The notes under the pieces were generated by a model. That model ran no database searches, had not been told where the DNA came from, and saw only the letters and a list, made by a program, of their open reading frames with translations. The position numbers were made by a program, and so were the translations under genes. Source: Azospirillum agricola (GTDB lineage: Bacteria; Pseudomonadota; Alphaproteobacteria; Azospirillales; Azospirillaceae). Taken from it: DNA of 64,000 nucleotides. The DNA lies in NCBI RefSeq assembly GCF_017876095.1, contig NZ_JAGINM010000001.1, forward strand, positions 434,001 to 498,000. The letters are read 5' to 3'. Below are positions 19,617-30,579 of this stretch, piece by piece (the stretch's first letter is position 1; each line of letters opens with the position of its first letter).

Positions 19617-19907
19617 TCAGTCGGCGCCGTCCGGGCGGTCCGCCGTGCGTCCGCCATGGCTTGCCTGCCCGCCCTTGCGGCCGGCTTCCGCCGCCAGCGA
19701 GGGGTTGCGCGAAAAGCTGCGCGAGGAAGCGGGGACGCTGCGCCCGCCCTTGCGCCCGGCTTCCGCCGCCAGTTCCGGATTCTTGGAAAAGCTGCGCTTG
19801 CCCGCCGGAACGCTTTCACCGCCCTTGCTGGCGATCTGGCGTTGCCGATCCGGATCCATCGACGCGAAACCGCGACCCGATGTGCGACCATTCTCTTTCG
19901 AGGCCAT
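19617..19907 (-). CDS. KGG-repeat stress-induced protein
   Basis: 96 residues, hydrophilic and low-complexity. Three copies of a short unit containing (S/R)KGG are separated by stretches such as RSFSKNPELAAEAG and RSFSRNPSLAAEAG. This is the pattern of the KGG/Con-10 family seen in stress-induced and conidiation-type proteins. The ATG at 19907 begins MASKENGRTSGRGFASMDPD. Function in bacteria is not settled; desiccation or general-stress roles are inferred from the family. Confidence 0.85.
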   Translation of the reverse strand: MASKENGRTSGRGFASMDPDRQRQIASKGGESVPAGKRSFSKNPELAAEAGRKGGRSVPASSRSFSRNPSLAAEAGRKGGQASHGGRTADRPDGAD

Positions 19908-20020
19908 TGTCCAACCTCCACCTTTGCCTTGATGCGACAACCGGGCGGAGAGGAGGTTGGTTCCAGTCCAGACGCAGAATCTCGAATCGCGCGTGAAAAA
20001 GCCGAGCCGCGCGTCAACCG

Positions 20021-20902
20021 TCAGCCCGCGCCCTCCAGCGCGGCGATGGCCTCGCCCAGCGCGACCAGCCGGCGGGCGTTCTCGACATGCAGATTCTCCA
20101 CCAGCTTGCCGTCGAGCAGGATGACGCCCTTGCCCTGGGCCGCCGCCTCGGCGTGGGCGGCGATCATGCGGCGGGCCTGGGCGATCTCGTCGGCGTCGGG
20201 GGCGAAGGCGGCGTTGCAGGCGGCGATCGTCTTCGGATGGATCAGCGTCTTGCCGTCGAAGCCAAGCTCGCGGCCCTGCCGGCAGGAGAAGGCGAAGCCC
20301 TCGTCGTCGTTCAGGTCGAGATGCACGCCGTCCAGCACGGCCAGCCCGTGGGCACGCGCCGCCAGCAGGCACAGCCCCAGGCTGGTGATCATCGGCAGCC
20401 GGTCGCGCGTGTGGGCGGCGTGCAGATCCTTGGCGAGATCCGAGGTGCCGAGCACCAGCCCGCCCAGCGCGGGCGACGCCCCGGCGATCTCCCGCGCGTT
20501 CAGCATGCCGAGCGGCGTCTCCATCATGCACCAGATCAGCAGGCTTTCCGGAGCCCCGGCGGCGCGCAGCACCGCCTCGGCCTGCCGGACGCCGTCGGCG
20601 CTCTCCACCTTGGGCAGCAGGACGGCGTCGGCGCCGCAGGTCGCGGCCATGCGCAGATCCTCGAAGCCCCAGGGCGTGTTCAGCCCGTTGGTGCGGACGA
20701 TCAGCTCCCGCCCGCCATAGCCGCCGGCGGCGATGGCCTGCCGGATGGTGTCGCGGGCCGTGGCCTTGGCGTCCGGGGCGACGGCGTCCTCCAGGTCGAG
20801 GATCAGGCCGTCGGCCGGCAGGCCGCGCCCCTTTTCCAGGGCGCGGGCGTTCGAGCCCGGCATGTAGAGCACGCTGCGGCGCGGGCGGACGGTCATGGCC
20901 AT
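20021..20902 (-). CDS. HpcH/HpaI-type CoA ester lyase (citrate lyase beta-like)
   Basis: 293 residues. The TIM-barrel family signature is RSVLYMPGSNARALEKG at the start, then LILDLEDAV, VLLPKVESADGV, WCMMETPLGMLNA with the metal-binding Glu, and DGKTLIHPKTI near the end. Members cleave malyl-CoA, methylmalyl-CoA or citramalyl-CoA; the exact substrate cannot be assigned. The start at 20902 (MAMTVRPRR) has GGA seven bases upstream; an ATG at 20896 is also possible. Confidence 0.9.
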   Translation of the reverse strand: MAMTVRPRRSVLYMPGSNARALEKGRGLPADGLILDLEDAVAPDAKATARDTIRQAIAAGGYGGRELIVRTNGLNTPWGFEDLRMAATCGADAVLLPKVESADGVRQAEAVLRAAGAPESLLIWCMMETPLGMLNAREIAGASPALGGLVLGTSDLAKDLHAAHTRDRLPMITSLGLCLLAARAHGLAVLDGVHLDLNDDEGFAFSCRQGRELGFDGKTLIHPKTIAACNAAFAPDADEIAQARRMIAAHAEAAAQGKGVILLDGKLVENLHVENARRLVALGEAIAALEGAG

Positions 20903-20950
20903 GGCGGTTTCCAAAACAGATGGTGGGCGGGACGCGGGCGTGCGCCGGGA

Positions 20951-22729
20951 TTAGCGCTTGTCGCCGACGAAATGGCAATGCGGGAAGTCGAGGAAGTCGT
21001 AGCGGTGGACGCGGAGCGACTCGCGCCGCCGCATCCAGTCGAAGACCGCGTAATGGGCCGTCTGGTCCAGCATCCAGTAGGCCTCGTTCCGACCCAGGAA
21101 ATGCGCGATGTAGGCGGCCACGAGCGCGAGGTAGCGGGCGCTGGCCGCCGTGTTGTTGTAGTAGTTGAAGCAGACGGTCACTTCGCGGGCGGGCCCCCGT
21201 CGGCGCGGGTCGAACAGCAGGCCGAGGTCCTGGCCGACCAGATCGGTCTTCAGACGCCGCAGGTCCGTCGTGACGGTGGCGTCCACGTCGATCACGATCA
21301 TCGGGCGGTCCAGGCGCCGCTGCCACTGCATGGTGCGGATGAAGCGGGCGGCGGCGTAATAGCTGAACCGCTTGATGTCGGGCCAGTCCGCCGTGTCCGG
21401 CCGCTCGCAGGAGCTGCCGACGATCAGGCGCGGGTCGTTCCGCCACTCCTCCAGACTCCGCAAGGCGTCGGCCGACGGCGACATCACATGGGCGACGACG
21501 GTCGCTCCCGGCATCCGCTGCGCCAGGGATTCCAGAAGCGCCGGGGCGAAGCGCCGGTAATAGACGTCGTCGCAGGAGAACATGACGAAGGGTTCCGGCG
21601 TGCCCGCCTCCGGCGCCCAAATGACTTCCTGCGGAGCCATGCGGGCGAGCGCCTCCTCGATCGGCGGCAGCGCCTCGAAGAAGGCGTCGTCCGCCCGCAG
21701 CATGGCCCACAGGCCCAGCTCATGCTCGCGTGCGATCTCCTGCGGCGTGAAGCGGCGCTGGAAGCGGCGGTTGAGCCAACAGGCGAGATCCAGACGCTCG
21801 CGGCGGTAGACGTGGAACCCGATCACCGAGGCGGCGGCGACGTCCTTGGGGTGGCGGCGCAGACGGTTCCAGGCGGTCCGCGCTCCGGCGGCCAGCACCG
21901 CGTCGGTGGCCTGCCCGACCTGAACCAGGGTCGCCACGGCGGCGGTTTGCAACCATTCGGATTCCTCGTCGCCGGGATGGACGGCGAGGGCCCGGCCGAA
22001 CGCCGCGATGGCCTCCTCGACCAGCGCGCGGTCGATCGCGAAGGGCCTGCCGGGGCGCATCTCCATGGCGCCGCTGCGGTCGAGCAGCGCGCGCGCCAGA
22101 AGCCGGTTGGCGACCGGGTCGGCCCGGTCCAGCGCCAGGGCGCTGCGCGCGGCGGCCTCCGTGGCCGCCACCTCGCCGACCGCGGACAGGGCCAGGGCGG
22201 CGGCGGTGTGCAGGCGGGCGTCCGTTTCCGCGGCCTTCGCCATCGCGGCCAGCCGGACGGCCTTGTCGAGACGTTCCCCCCATTGGTCGCGCAGCAGCGC
22301 CAGGTTGGTGGCGGCATCGGCGCGCTGCGGGTCGATGACCAGGGCGTGGCCGTAGCCGCGGGCGGCGGCGGCGGCCCGGCCGCGCTGCTTCTCGGCGTTG
22401 GCCAGATTGAACCAGGACCCGAGATGCAGCGGGTCCAGCGCCAGCGCCCGGTGCAGGTAGAGGATGGCGTCCGCGCCCCGGCTGGCGGTGCGCAGGGCGG
22501 CGGCGAGGTTGCTGTAGGCGGCCACCGCCGTCGGATCGAGGCGGATCAGCTGCCGGAACAGATCGACGGCCTCGCCATGACGCCCGGTCTGCGAGAGCAG
22601 CATGCCGAGAAGCTGGAGCAGCTTGCGGTTGTCCGGCGTCCGGTCGAGAAGCGTCCGGTAGATCGGTTCGGCGTCGGCGTAGCGGCCGGCTTGGTGGTGG
22701 CGGATGGCCGTGTCGAGCGTGGAGTCCAT
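20951..22729 (-). CDS. TPR-repeat protein with C-terminal glycosyltransferase-like domain
   Basis: 592 residues. The N-terminal half has tandem TPR units (for example AEPIYRTLLDRTPDNRKLLQ and AILYLHRALALDPLHLGSW) to about residue 200. The C-terminal ~280 residues contain VMFSCDDVYYRRFAPALLESL, VIDVDATVTTDL with a DVD motif, and FNYYNNTAASARYLALVAAY, resembling GT8-type nucleotide-sugar transferases. The protein has no signal peptide or membrane helix. A role in modifying surface glycans or proteins is inferred; the acceptor is unknown. The ATG at 22729 (MDSTLDTAIRHHQAGRY) begins exactly at the first TPR. Confidence 0.8.
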   Translation of the reverse strand: MDSTLDTAIRHHQAGRYADAEPIYRTLLDRTPDNRKLLQLLGMLLSQTGRHGEAVDLFRQLIRLDPTAVAAYSNLAAALRTASRGADAILYLHRALALDPLHLGSWFNLANAEKQRGRAAAAARGYGHALVIDPQRADAATNLALLRDQWGERLDKAVRLAAMAKAAETDARLHTAAALALSAVGEVAATEAAARSALALDRADPVANRLLARALLDRSGAMEMRPGRPFAIDRALVEEAIAAFGRALAVHPGDEESEWLQTAAVATLVQVGQATDAVLAAGARTAWNRLRRHPKDVAAASVIGFHVYRRERLDLACWLNRRFQRRFTPQEIAREHELGLWAMLRADDAFFEALPPIEEALARMAPQEVIWAPEAGTPEPFVMFSCDDVYYRRFAPALLESLAQRMPGATVVAHVMSPSADALRSLEEWRNDPRLIVGSSCERPDTADWPDIKRFSYYAAARFIRTMQWQRRLDRPMIVIDVDATVTTDLRRLKTDLVGQDLGLLFDPRRRGPAREVTVCFNYYNNTAASARYLALVAAYIAHFLGRNEAYWMLDQTAHYAVFDWMRRRESLRVHRYDFLDFPHCHFVGDKR

Positions 22730-22900
22730 GGGGCGATCATACCCCCAAAGCGTTGCGTCACCAACCGGAGCCGCGCGTGGTGGCGGTGCGCGTGCGGGAG
22801 CGCGTCCCGTCCCGGAGCATGGCAGCCATGCGGCTTCCCACCCGCGAGTCGCGCGAAACGTCGGCTTTACCGCCCGCCACCACTCGCATAGGCTTTTCGG

Positions 22901-23761
22901 ATGAAGACCGTCCTGACCATCCAATCGCACGTCGCCTACGGCTATGTCGGCAACCGTGCCGCCGTGTTTCCGTTGCAGCGGCTGGGGATCGACGCCGTCG
23001 CGGTGAACACCGTCCAGTTCTCCAACCACACCGGCTACGGCGCCTGGACCGGGCAGGTCTTCACGGCGGAGCACATCGCCGACGTGATCGACGGCATCGC
23101 CGCGCGCGACGCCCTGCCGCGCTGCGACGCGGTGCTGTCCGGCTACATGGGCGACGTCGGGCTCGGTCAGGTGATCGTCGAGACGGCGGCGCGGGTCAAG
23201 GCGGCCAACCCCAGGGCGGTCTATTGCTGCGACCCGGTGATGGGGGATGTCGGGCGCGGCTTCTTCGTGCGGCCCGGCCTGCCGGAGTTCATCAAGGCCC
23301 ACGCGGTCCCCGCCGCCGACCTGATGACGCCGAACCAGTTCGAGCTGGAGTATCTGACCGACCGCGGCGTCGCGACGCTGGAGGACGCGCTGGCCGCCAC
23401 GGCGGCGCTGCGTGCCCGTGGCCCGCGCCTGGTGATGGTCACCAGCCTGACCCGGAACGAGGCGCCCGCCGGAAGCATCGAGATGCTGGTGGACGGCGCC
23501 GACGGCGCCTGGCTGGTGGCGACGCCGCGCCTGGCGCTCGACCCCGCACCCAACGGCTCGGGCGACGCGGTGGCGGCGCTGTTCCTCGCCCACTACCTGA
23601 AGGGCTTCGACCCGGCCGAGGCGCTGGAGCAGGCGGCGGCGGCCATCTACGCGATCTTCGAGACGACCGGCCGGCTGGGCACGCGCGAGCTGCAACTGAT
23701 CGCCGCCCAGGATGATTTCGTGAACCCGCCCCGGCGATTCACGGCAACCCGCCTGCGCTGA
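22901..23761 (+). CDS. pdxY: Pyridoxal kinase PdxY
   Basis: 286 residues. It phosphorylates pyridoxal in B6 salvage. Ribokinase-like features are [20 protein letters not shown] at the start, [12 protein letters not shown] for the substrate loop, YCCDPVMGD and the anion-hole motif [12 protein letters not shown]. Motif spacing and length match PdxY rather than PdxK. It is convergent with the histidine-kinase gene that follows. Confidence 0.95.
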   Translation: MKTVLTIQSHVAYGYVGNRAAVFPLQRLGIDAVAVNTVQFSNHTGYGAWTGQVFTAEHIADVIDGIAARDALPRCDAVLSGYMGDVGLGQVIVETAARVKAANPRAVYCCDPVMGDVGRGFFVRPGLPEFIKAHAVPAADLMTPNQFELEYLTDRGVATLEDALAATAALRARGPRLVMVTSLTRNEAPAGSIEMLVDGADGAWLVATPRLALDPAPNGSGDAVAALFLAHYLKGFDPAEALEQAAAAIYAIFETTGRLGTRELQLIAAQDDFVNPPRRFTATRLR

Positions 23762-23797
23762 GGCACGGCGCGCGGCCGGGATCGGTGGCGGTGGTGC

Positions 23798-25990
<2,193 letters not shown>

Positions 25991-26225
25991 GGGGGGAGGC
26001 TTCCTCGGGGTTGCGGACGGGCGGGTGGAGGGCGGGGCTCTCATTAACGGAGCAGGAACCGTAAGGAAAGCTTAACCGTATCCGGGAAAGAGCGCGGCCC
26101 CGCGGAGCCCCCCGGTCTTGCCGGACGCGGCTGCATTCCTGCCGGTCGTCCGCCGGACGTTGCCCCGCGTTCCGGCATCCGTTAGGTAGGGACGTCCTTT
26201 CAGCCGAGACCCACGCGATTTCCCC

Positions 26226-27395
26226 ATGACCGATGGACCGCTCCCGCTCTACCGCGCCCGTCGCGGCACGGGCACGCTTCGCCCCGATCCCGATCAGGAA
26301 CTGGCCGCCGAGAAGTTCCAGAGCCTGTATCAGGCGCTGAAGGGCTACCAGCCGCAGCCGGCGGGAGAGGCCAGGGCGTCGTCCGGCGGCTGGCTGGAGC
26401 GGTTCGGCCTCGGCCGCCGCCGCGCCGCGCCGTCACCCGAGATCGCGACCACGGCGCCGCAGGGGCTCTACCTGTATGGCGGGGTCGGGCGCGGCAAATC
26501 CATGCTGATGGATCTGTTCTTCGACACCGCCCCGGTGGCGCAGAAGCGGCGCGTCCATTTCCATGAGTTCATGCTGGAGGTCCACCAGCGCATCCACGAT
26601 CACCGCCAGTCCGGCAAGGTCAAGGCCGGCGGGGCCGACGACAGCCTGCCGGAACTGGCCCGCGCGCTGGCCGGCGAGGCGTGGCTGCTGTGCTTCGACG
26701 AATTCCACGTCACCAACGTCGTCGACGCGATGATCCTCGGCCGCCTGTTCACCCACCTGTTCGAACTGGGCGTGGTGGTGGTGGCAACCTCGAACTGGCC
26801 GCCGGACATGCTCTACAAGGACGGCCTTCAGCGCGACCTGTTCCTGCCCTTCATCGCGCTGCTGAAGGAGAAGCTGGACGTGCTGTCGCTGGACGGCCCG
26901 ACCGACTACCGGCTCGACCGGCTGAAGGGCATGCCGATCTACCACCACCCGCTGGGGCCGGACTCCGATCGCGTGATGAAGGAGACCTTCGCGACCCTGA
27001 CCGGCGGCACGCCCGGCGAGGCCACGCATCTGCTGGTGCAGGGGCGCCGGGTCGACATCGAGCGCGCGGCGAAGGGGGTTGCCTGGGTCTGCTTCTGGGA
27101 CCTCTGCGGCAAGCCGTTCGGCGCCGCCGACTATCTGGCGATCGCGACGCACTTCCACACGCTGCTGATCGACGACGTTCCGACGATGAAGGACGATCTG
27201 CGCAACGAGGCCAAGCGCTTCATGACGCTGATCGATGCGCTCTACGAGCACAAGGTCAACATCGTGGTCGCCGCCGAGGGGCCGCCCGAGCGTCTCTATC
27301 CGGAAGGGACTCACGCCTTCGAATTCGAGCGGACCGTCAGCCGTCTGATGGAGATGCAGAGCGAAGACTACCTGCAACTTCCTCATCTGACTTGA
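26226..27395 (+). CDS. zapE: Cell division protein ZapE (AFG1-like ATPase), 3' end rebuilt by an integrated element
   Basis: 389 residues. The Walker A motif is LYLYGGVGRGKSMLMDLFF, followed by RVHFHEFM, Walker B WLLCFDEFHVTNVVDA and the sensor region VVVVATSNWPPDMLY. ZapE is a Z-ring associated ATPase. The last codons contain attL: the 20 bases at 27345-27364 recur perfectly at 37581-37600, where a remnant encodes RLMEMQSEDYLKSQHLP and stops. The intact gene here ends RLMEMQSEDYLQLPHLT. The final residues are therefore supplied by the integrated element, and the reading frame remains functional. Confidence 0.96.
   Translation: MTDGPLPLYRARRGTGTLRPDPDQELAAEKFQSLYQALKGYQPQPAGEARASSGGWLERFGLGRRRAAPSPEIATTAPQGLYLYGGVGRGKSMLMDLFFDTAPVAQKRRVHFHEFMLEVHQRIHDHRQSGKVKAGGADDSLPELARALAGEAWLLCFDEFHVTNVVDAMILGRLFTHLFELGVVVVATSNWPPDMLYKDGLQRDLFLPFIALLKEKLDVLSLDGPTDYRLDRLKGMPIYHHPLGPDSDRVMKETFATLTGGTPGEATHLLVQGRRVDIERAAKGVAWVCFWDLCGKPFGAADYLAIATHFHTLLIDDVPTMKDDLRNEAKRFMTLIDALYEHKVNIVVAAEGPPERLYPEGTHAFEFERTVSRLMEMQSEDYLQLPHLT
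27345..27364 (+). repeat. attL of integrative element 1 (within zapE)
   Basis: A 20-bp sequence beginning CTGATGGAG, identical to 37581-37600 in direct orientation. Downstream bases differ only synonymously for four codons (GAA GAC TAC CTG here, GAG GAT TAT CTG at the other copy) and then diverge. Together with the integrase at 36001-37335, this is good evidence for site-specific insertion. Confidence 0.88.
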
Positions 27396-27682
27396 TATTT
27401 TCTGAGTGCTTGTGGGCCGGTGTCACACCTGTGTCTCACGGGGTATGTCCCTGCGGCTGGGCAGCCATGAAAACTTCGCATCTGCCGGCCTGAAGAGGCC
27501 GCTTTGCCGCCCGTCCGCTGCTCCCGAGGCTAACCCCGTCCTCGCGCCGCGCAAGGCCAAGCCGCCTCCGGCGGTGGCCTACGGCCAGCCTTGCGCGCCG
27601 CTGCGGGCGGGGTTCTCCGGATCGCAGGTCGGGACGGGAGGATGGTCGTGTTCCCGGTCGAACAAGAGGATGGGGAGGGCGG
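27396..27682. other. Left arm of integrative element 1
   Basis: 287 bp without a supported gene. GGTGTCACAC at 27419-27428 matches GTGTCACAC at 37387-37395 and a near copy at 37375-37382 at the other end. Copies close to both att sites fit arm-type integrase-binding sites, but this is only a sequence match. Confidence 0.4.
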
Positions 27683-27937
27683 TCAGGTCTCTTCCGGTTC
27701 GCGCAGGCGCACGCCGGGGCCGCCGGCACGCTGTTCACCGTCGGCCAGGAACACGACCCCCGCTGCCTCCAGCGCACGGCGGACAGCCTCAACGTTCTCG
27801 ACCAAGCTTTTGCTCGTCCCTTTCGCCCCTTCCATCCGCCGGATCGTTGGTCCCGACACGCCGGACTCCTCCGCCAAGCGGTTCTGCCTCCAGTCGAGCA
27901 AAGCGCGCGCCGCCCTGATCTGTGCCCCCGTCAGCAT
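27683..27937 (-). CDS. XRE-family transcriptional regulator
   Basis: 84 residues. A single helix-turn-helix of the Cro/CI type is visible (AQIRAARALLDWRQNRLAEES and GVSGPTIRRMEG), followed by a short tail RRALEAAGVVFLADGE and GVRLRE. Compact XRE proteins with this tail are common regulators of alphaproteobacterial mobile elements; a relative occurs at 59908-60186 in the second element. It is divergent from the gene at 28037, with a candidate operator between them. Confidence 0.88.
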   Translation of the reverse strand: MLTGAQIRAARALLDWRQNRLAEESGVSGPTIRRMEGAKGTSKSLVENVEAVRRALEAAGVVFLADGEQRAGGPGVRLREPEET

Positions 27938-27966
27938 GCCGTTTTCCTTTTTTGATCACGTAAGAT

Positions 27967-28009
27967 CGTTTTGTGTTGACGAATTCCGGTCATGCGTGAT
28001 AGTAAAACG
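27967..28009. promoter_or_regulatory. Promoter and candidate XRE operator of element 1
   Basis: TTGACG at 27976-27981 and TAGTAA at 28000-28005 are separated by 18 bases, giving a plausible plus-strand promoter. CGTTTT (27967-27972) and AAAACG (28004-28009) form an inverted pair flanking it. This would place the transcript start downstream of the ATG at 27992 and supports the later start for the next gene. Confidence 0.45.
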
Positions 28010-28036
28010 GTCATGGATGAGGTGGAAGGGAATCTC

Positions 28037-28576
28037 ATGGCCGACGCCCATGGCGCATGCCTCCATCGTGGGGCGCCCGCCAACGTTCCTCCGCTTTCCC
28101 GCCGCAGGCTGCTGGCCGGCGTCGCTGCTTCTTCGGTGCTCACTCCCTCAATCATGCCGTCGGACCCCGACCCCGATCCCGTCCTCCCTCTCTGGCGGGA
28201 ATGGCAGGTCGGCATTGTGCAAGCCGAGGTTCTACGCAGCGAGTGGAGCCGCCTGGAGCAAGTGCTCCTCCAGTTGGTCAGCGCGAACCGTTTCGAAGAG
28301 ACGATGAAGGCGGGCGCCCCCGAAGCCAGCGACCTTCTGAACATCGAGACGCGCCAACTGGAGCTGGACCGCAGCCTCGACACCCTGATCAGGAGGATTG
28401 TCGACCAGCCGTCGCAGACCCGCGCCGGCATCGCCGCCAAGCTGGCCTTGGCCCTCGAACTCGCCGACCCAGTCGAACGCGCAGACCCCTCCTGGCGGCT
28501 CGTACAAGGCGCTCTGAATGAGCTGAGCGCCCTTTACCATCCCGACCTACCCGCGATCACGACAGGCCGACCATGA
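28037..28576 (+). CDS. Hypothetical protein with twin-arginine-like signal
   Basis: 179 residues from the ATG at 28037, chosen because GGAAGGG lies six bases before it and because upstream ATGs precede the likely transcription start. The N-terminal part has LSRRRLLAGVAASSVLTPS, a Tat-type motif (RRRLLAG) with a short hydrophobic stretch. The rest is helical and charged with no recognised domain. It overlaps the next gene by four bases. It may be exported by Tat or may simply resemble a Tat substrate; the function is unknown. Confidence 0.7.
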   Translation: MADAHGACLHRGAPANVPPLSRRRLLAGVAASSVLTPSIMPSDPDPDPVLPLWREWQVGIVQAEVLRSEWSRLEQVLLQLVSANRFEETMKAGAPEASDLLNIETRQLELDRSLDTLIRRIVDQPSQTRAGIAAKLALALELADPVERADPSWRLVQGALNELSALYHPDLPAITTGRP

Positions 28577-29052
28577 CGCGCCGGAGAGCCCGTATCCGGT
28601 GGAACAAGGATGCCCAGTTACTCCGGCTCGGGGCAGAGCACCGGAAGCTCCTGCGGCGCTACCACGAAACCCTGATCACCGCCTGTCTGAAGAGCGCCAC
28701 AGCCCCCGAGGAGGCGCAGTGGATCGGCCGATACCCGTACCCCGCCGCGATGCCGCCCGACGACTACGCCCGCTACAAGGCCGCCACGAAGGCCGCCGGA
28801 CTCGACGAACTGGACGACCGCCTTGAAGCCCTGTGCACCCGCCTCGGCGACATCGAAGCGCGCATTGCTGCCCTGCCGGCACACACTGCCGCCGGGTTGG
28901 TGGCTCGCCTTTGGGTCCTCTGGCATATGGTCCAGGCGGAACCAGGGCAACTTTTCACCGAGCCCTCTGCTGATGCCAAACCTGAGTTGCAGCTTACCTG
29001 GAGTGTGTTGGCCGATGCTCGCCGGATTGCCAAGGCGGCTCGGTGTCGTTAA
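28573..29052 (+). CDS. Hypothetical protein of element 1
   Basis: 159 residues, basic at the N-terminus (MTRRRARIRWNKDAQLLRLG) and helical throughout, with no signal peptide or recognised motif. The ATG overlaps the stop of the previous gene (ATGA), so the two are translationally coupled. GC content is close to that of the chromosome, unlike the next operon, so this pair probably belongs to the element's backbone rather than its defence cargo. Confidence 0.68.
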   Translation: MTRRRARIRWNKDAQLLRLGAEHRKLLRRYHETLITACLKSATAPEEAQWIGRYPYPAAMPPDDYARYKAATKAAGLDELDDRLEALCTRLGDIEARIAALPAHTAAGLVARLWVLWHMVQAEPGQLFTEPSADAKPELQLTWSVLADARRIAKAARCR

Positions 29053-29337
29053 CTCCTGACAGCGCATGGAAGGGTGATAGGGGATTACGGGATAGGGATA
29101 GCAAGATAAAGGGCGTATCCAGAGCGCTGATTTATTCTTAGATTACAGCACTTTAATGTGTGTACAGGGCCGGTGGCCCGAACACAGGCGAACACACCCT
29201 TCCTCGCGCTCTTGCCTCATAGGCTCCTCCTGCCCCCTATCGATTCTTCCAACGCGCATAGCGCAATGGATCTCCAGCCTTTGGAACCGAGATCCAAAAT
29301 AGGGTATACTGCGGCCACTTTCAACGAGGCCAAGCTT
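29053..29337. other. GC-transition region upstream of the defence-like operon
   Basis: 285 bp without a credible gene. Base composition falls here from chromosomal-like to clearly AT-richer. It contains the promoter at 29281-29310 and nothing else that was recognised. Confidence 0.5.
29281..29310 (+). promoter_or_regulatory. Promoter of the ATPase-TOPRIM-DUF262 operon
   Basis: TTGGAA (29281-29286) and TATACT (29305-29310), 18 bases apart, with the ATG 27 bases beyond the -10 box. The match to a housekeeping sigma-70 promoter is good. Confidence 0.6.
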
Positions 29338-30579
29338 ATGAAGATAATATCCTATGGATGTCGAGGGTATAAGCCGTTCAAGGAGCAGGCCTGCTTTGAG
29401 ATTAGGCCTCTGACACTGATATTTGGAAAAAACAATAGCGGAAAATCGGCCGGACTTCGTCTATTGCGTTTGCTTTTGCGTTCGCTATCGGCTCGTTTGC
29501 GTGGTTCATTTCCTTTGAATGTCGATGGGTTGGTTTTTGGAGCTAACTTCCGTGATCTTGTCCATGAAAAACTACCGCACGGAGCGATTGCTTTTGATAT
29601 TTCGATTGAATGCGATAGTGATATTTTTAACCTCTCTGCTACGGTTCAGAACGTTTCCGATACATCCATAGGTCAAGGTCGCCCTAGTGAATACAATGTT
29701 GTTTCAAAATTTCTTCTTCGATCCCCCCTAGCTGTAACCCTGATTTGGACTCCATCCCGCGGTACGGTCGGTACTTACGAGGGTATTGGCCCGGTTCCAT
29801 TTCGAGGGTTGCTTCCAGAGGTTAAAGGAGCAGGAGATAGGGAGCAATGGCGTTTTGCGGAAGAATGGCGCGAGCGTATTCAGGCATTGGAGGGGCGATT
29901 AGAGCATTTGGGTCCGCATCGCGCAGAAATTGCGCGAGTGTATGAAATGAGTGCGCCTCGCGAAATTGGCTTCGATGGAAGCGGAGCTCCAAGTATGATT
30001 GCCAATAATGATATTCTTCTTAGCAAGGTTGCTTCATGGTATCAGAAGAACCTGGATGAATGGATGCTATCAATCAACCAAAGCGGCAGTGCTTTTGAGT
30101 GTATTCTTAAGCGTGGTGAGTCAGAGGTAAATCTGGCAGATGCTGGGCAGGGCATGCAGCAGGTTCTTCCGATAATTGTCCAGCAATCTCTCCGGCAACT
30201 TGAGGATAATGAATATTTTATTGATCTCATTGAGCAACCAGAGCTTCATCTCCATACGGCTGCGCAAGCTCCTCTTGGTGACTTGTTTTTAGACACAGCT
30301 AAAGCTGGGCGTGGGCAGGTAATTGTTGAAACCCATTCTGAGAATCTGTTGCTACGCATTCGTCGGAGGATTGCCGAAGGAGCTGACCCGAATCTGGTAG
30401 CCGTATACTGGATTGAGGATCATCCCGAAGGGCACAGCAGCATTCGGCGGATAAATATTAATAGACTTGGTGAACTTAGCTGGTGGCAAGAAGGTATTTT
30501 TTCAGAAGGATATGAAGAAGTGAAGGCGATCCGCCGAGCTTCTCGCACCCAGAAGGGGCTTGGGGGTAACGCTGAATGA
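29338..30579 (+). CDS. AAA family ATPase (RecF/SMC-like, DUF3696 type)
   Basis: 413 residues. Walker A is FGKNNSGKSAGLRLLRLL (about 29-46). The C-terminal half has an ABC-signature-like NLADAGQGMQQVLP, Walker B FIDLIEQPELHLH and VIVETHSENLLLRIRRRI with the switch His. The C-terminus (WWQEGIFSEGYEE) fits the DUF3696 tail. No coiled-coil arm of SMC length is present. The ATG at 29338 was chosen because the fold begins there (MKIISYGCRGYKPF); the longer in-frame extension lies upstream of the promoter. It overlaps the next gene by four bases. Codon use is much lower in GC than the chromosome. ATPases of this class act as sensors or motors in several antiphage systems; that role is inferred here. 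Confidence 0.88.
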   Translation: MKIISYGCRGYKPFKEQACFEIRPLTLIFGKNNSGKSAGLRLLRLLLRSLSARLRGSFPLNVDGLVFGANFRDLVHEKLPHGAIAFDISIECDSDIFNLSATVQNVSDTSIGQGRPSEYNVVSKFLLRSPLAVTLIWTPSRGTVGTYEGIGPVPFRGLLPEVKGAGDREQWRFAEEWRERIQALEGRLEHLGPHRAEIARVYEMSAPREIGFDGSGAPSMIANNDILLSKVASWYQKNLDEWMLSINQSGSAFECILKRGESEVNLADAGQGMQQVLPIIVQQSLRQLEDNEYFIDLIEQPELHLHTAAQAPLGDLFLDTAKAGRGQVIVETHSENLLLRIRRRIAEGADPNLVAVYWIEDHPEGHSSIRRININRLGELSWWQEGIFSEGYEEVKAIRRASRTQKGLGGNAE

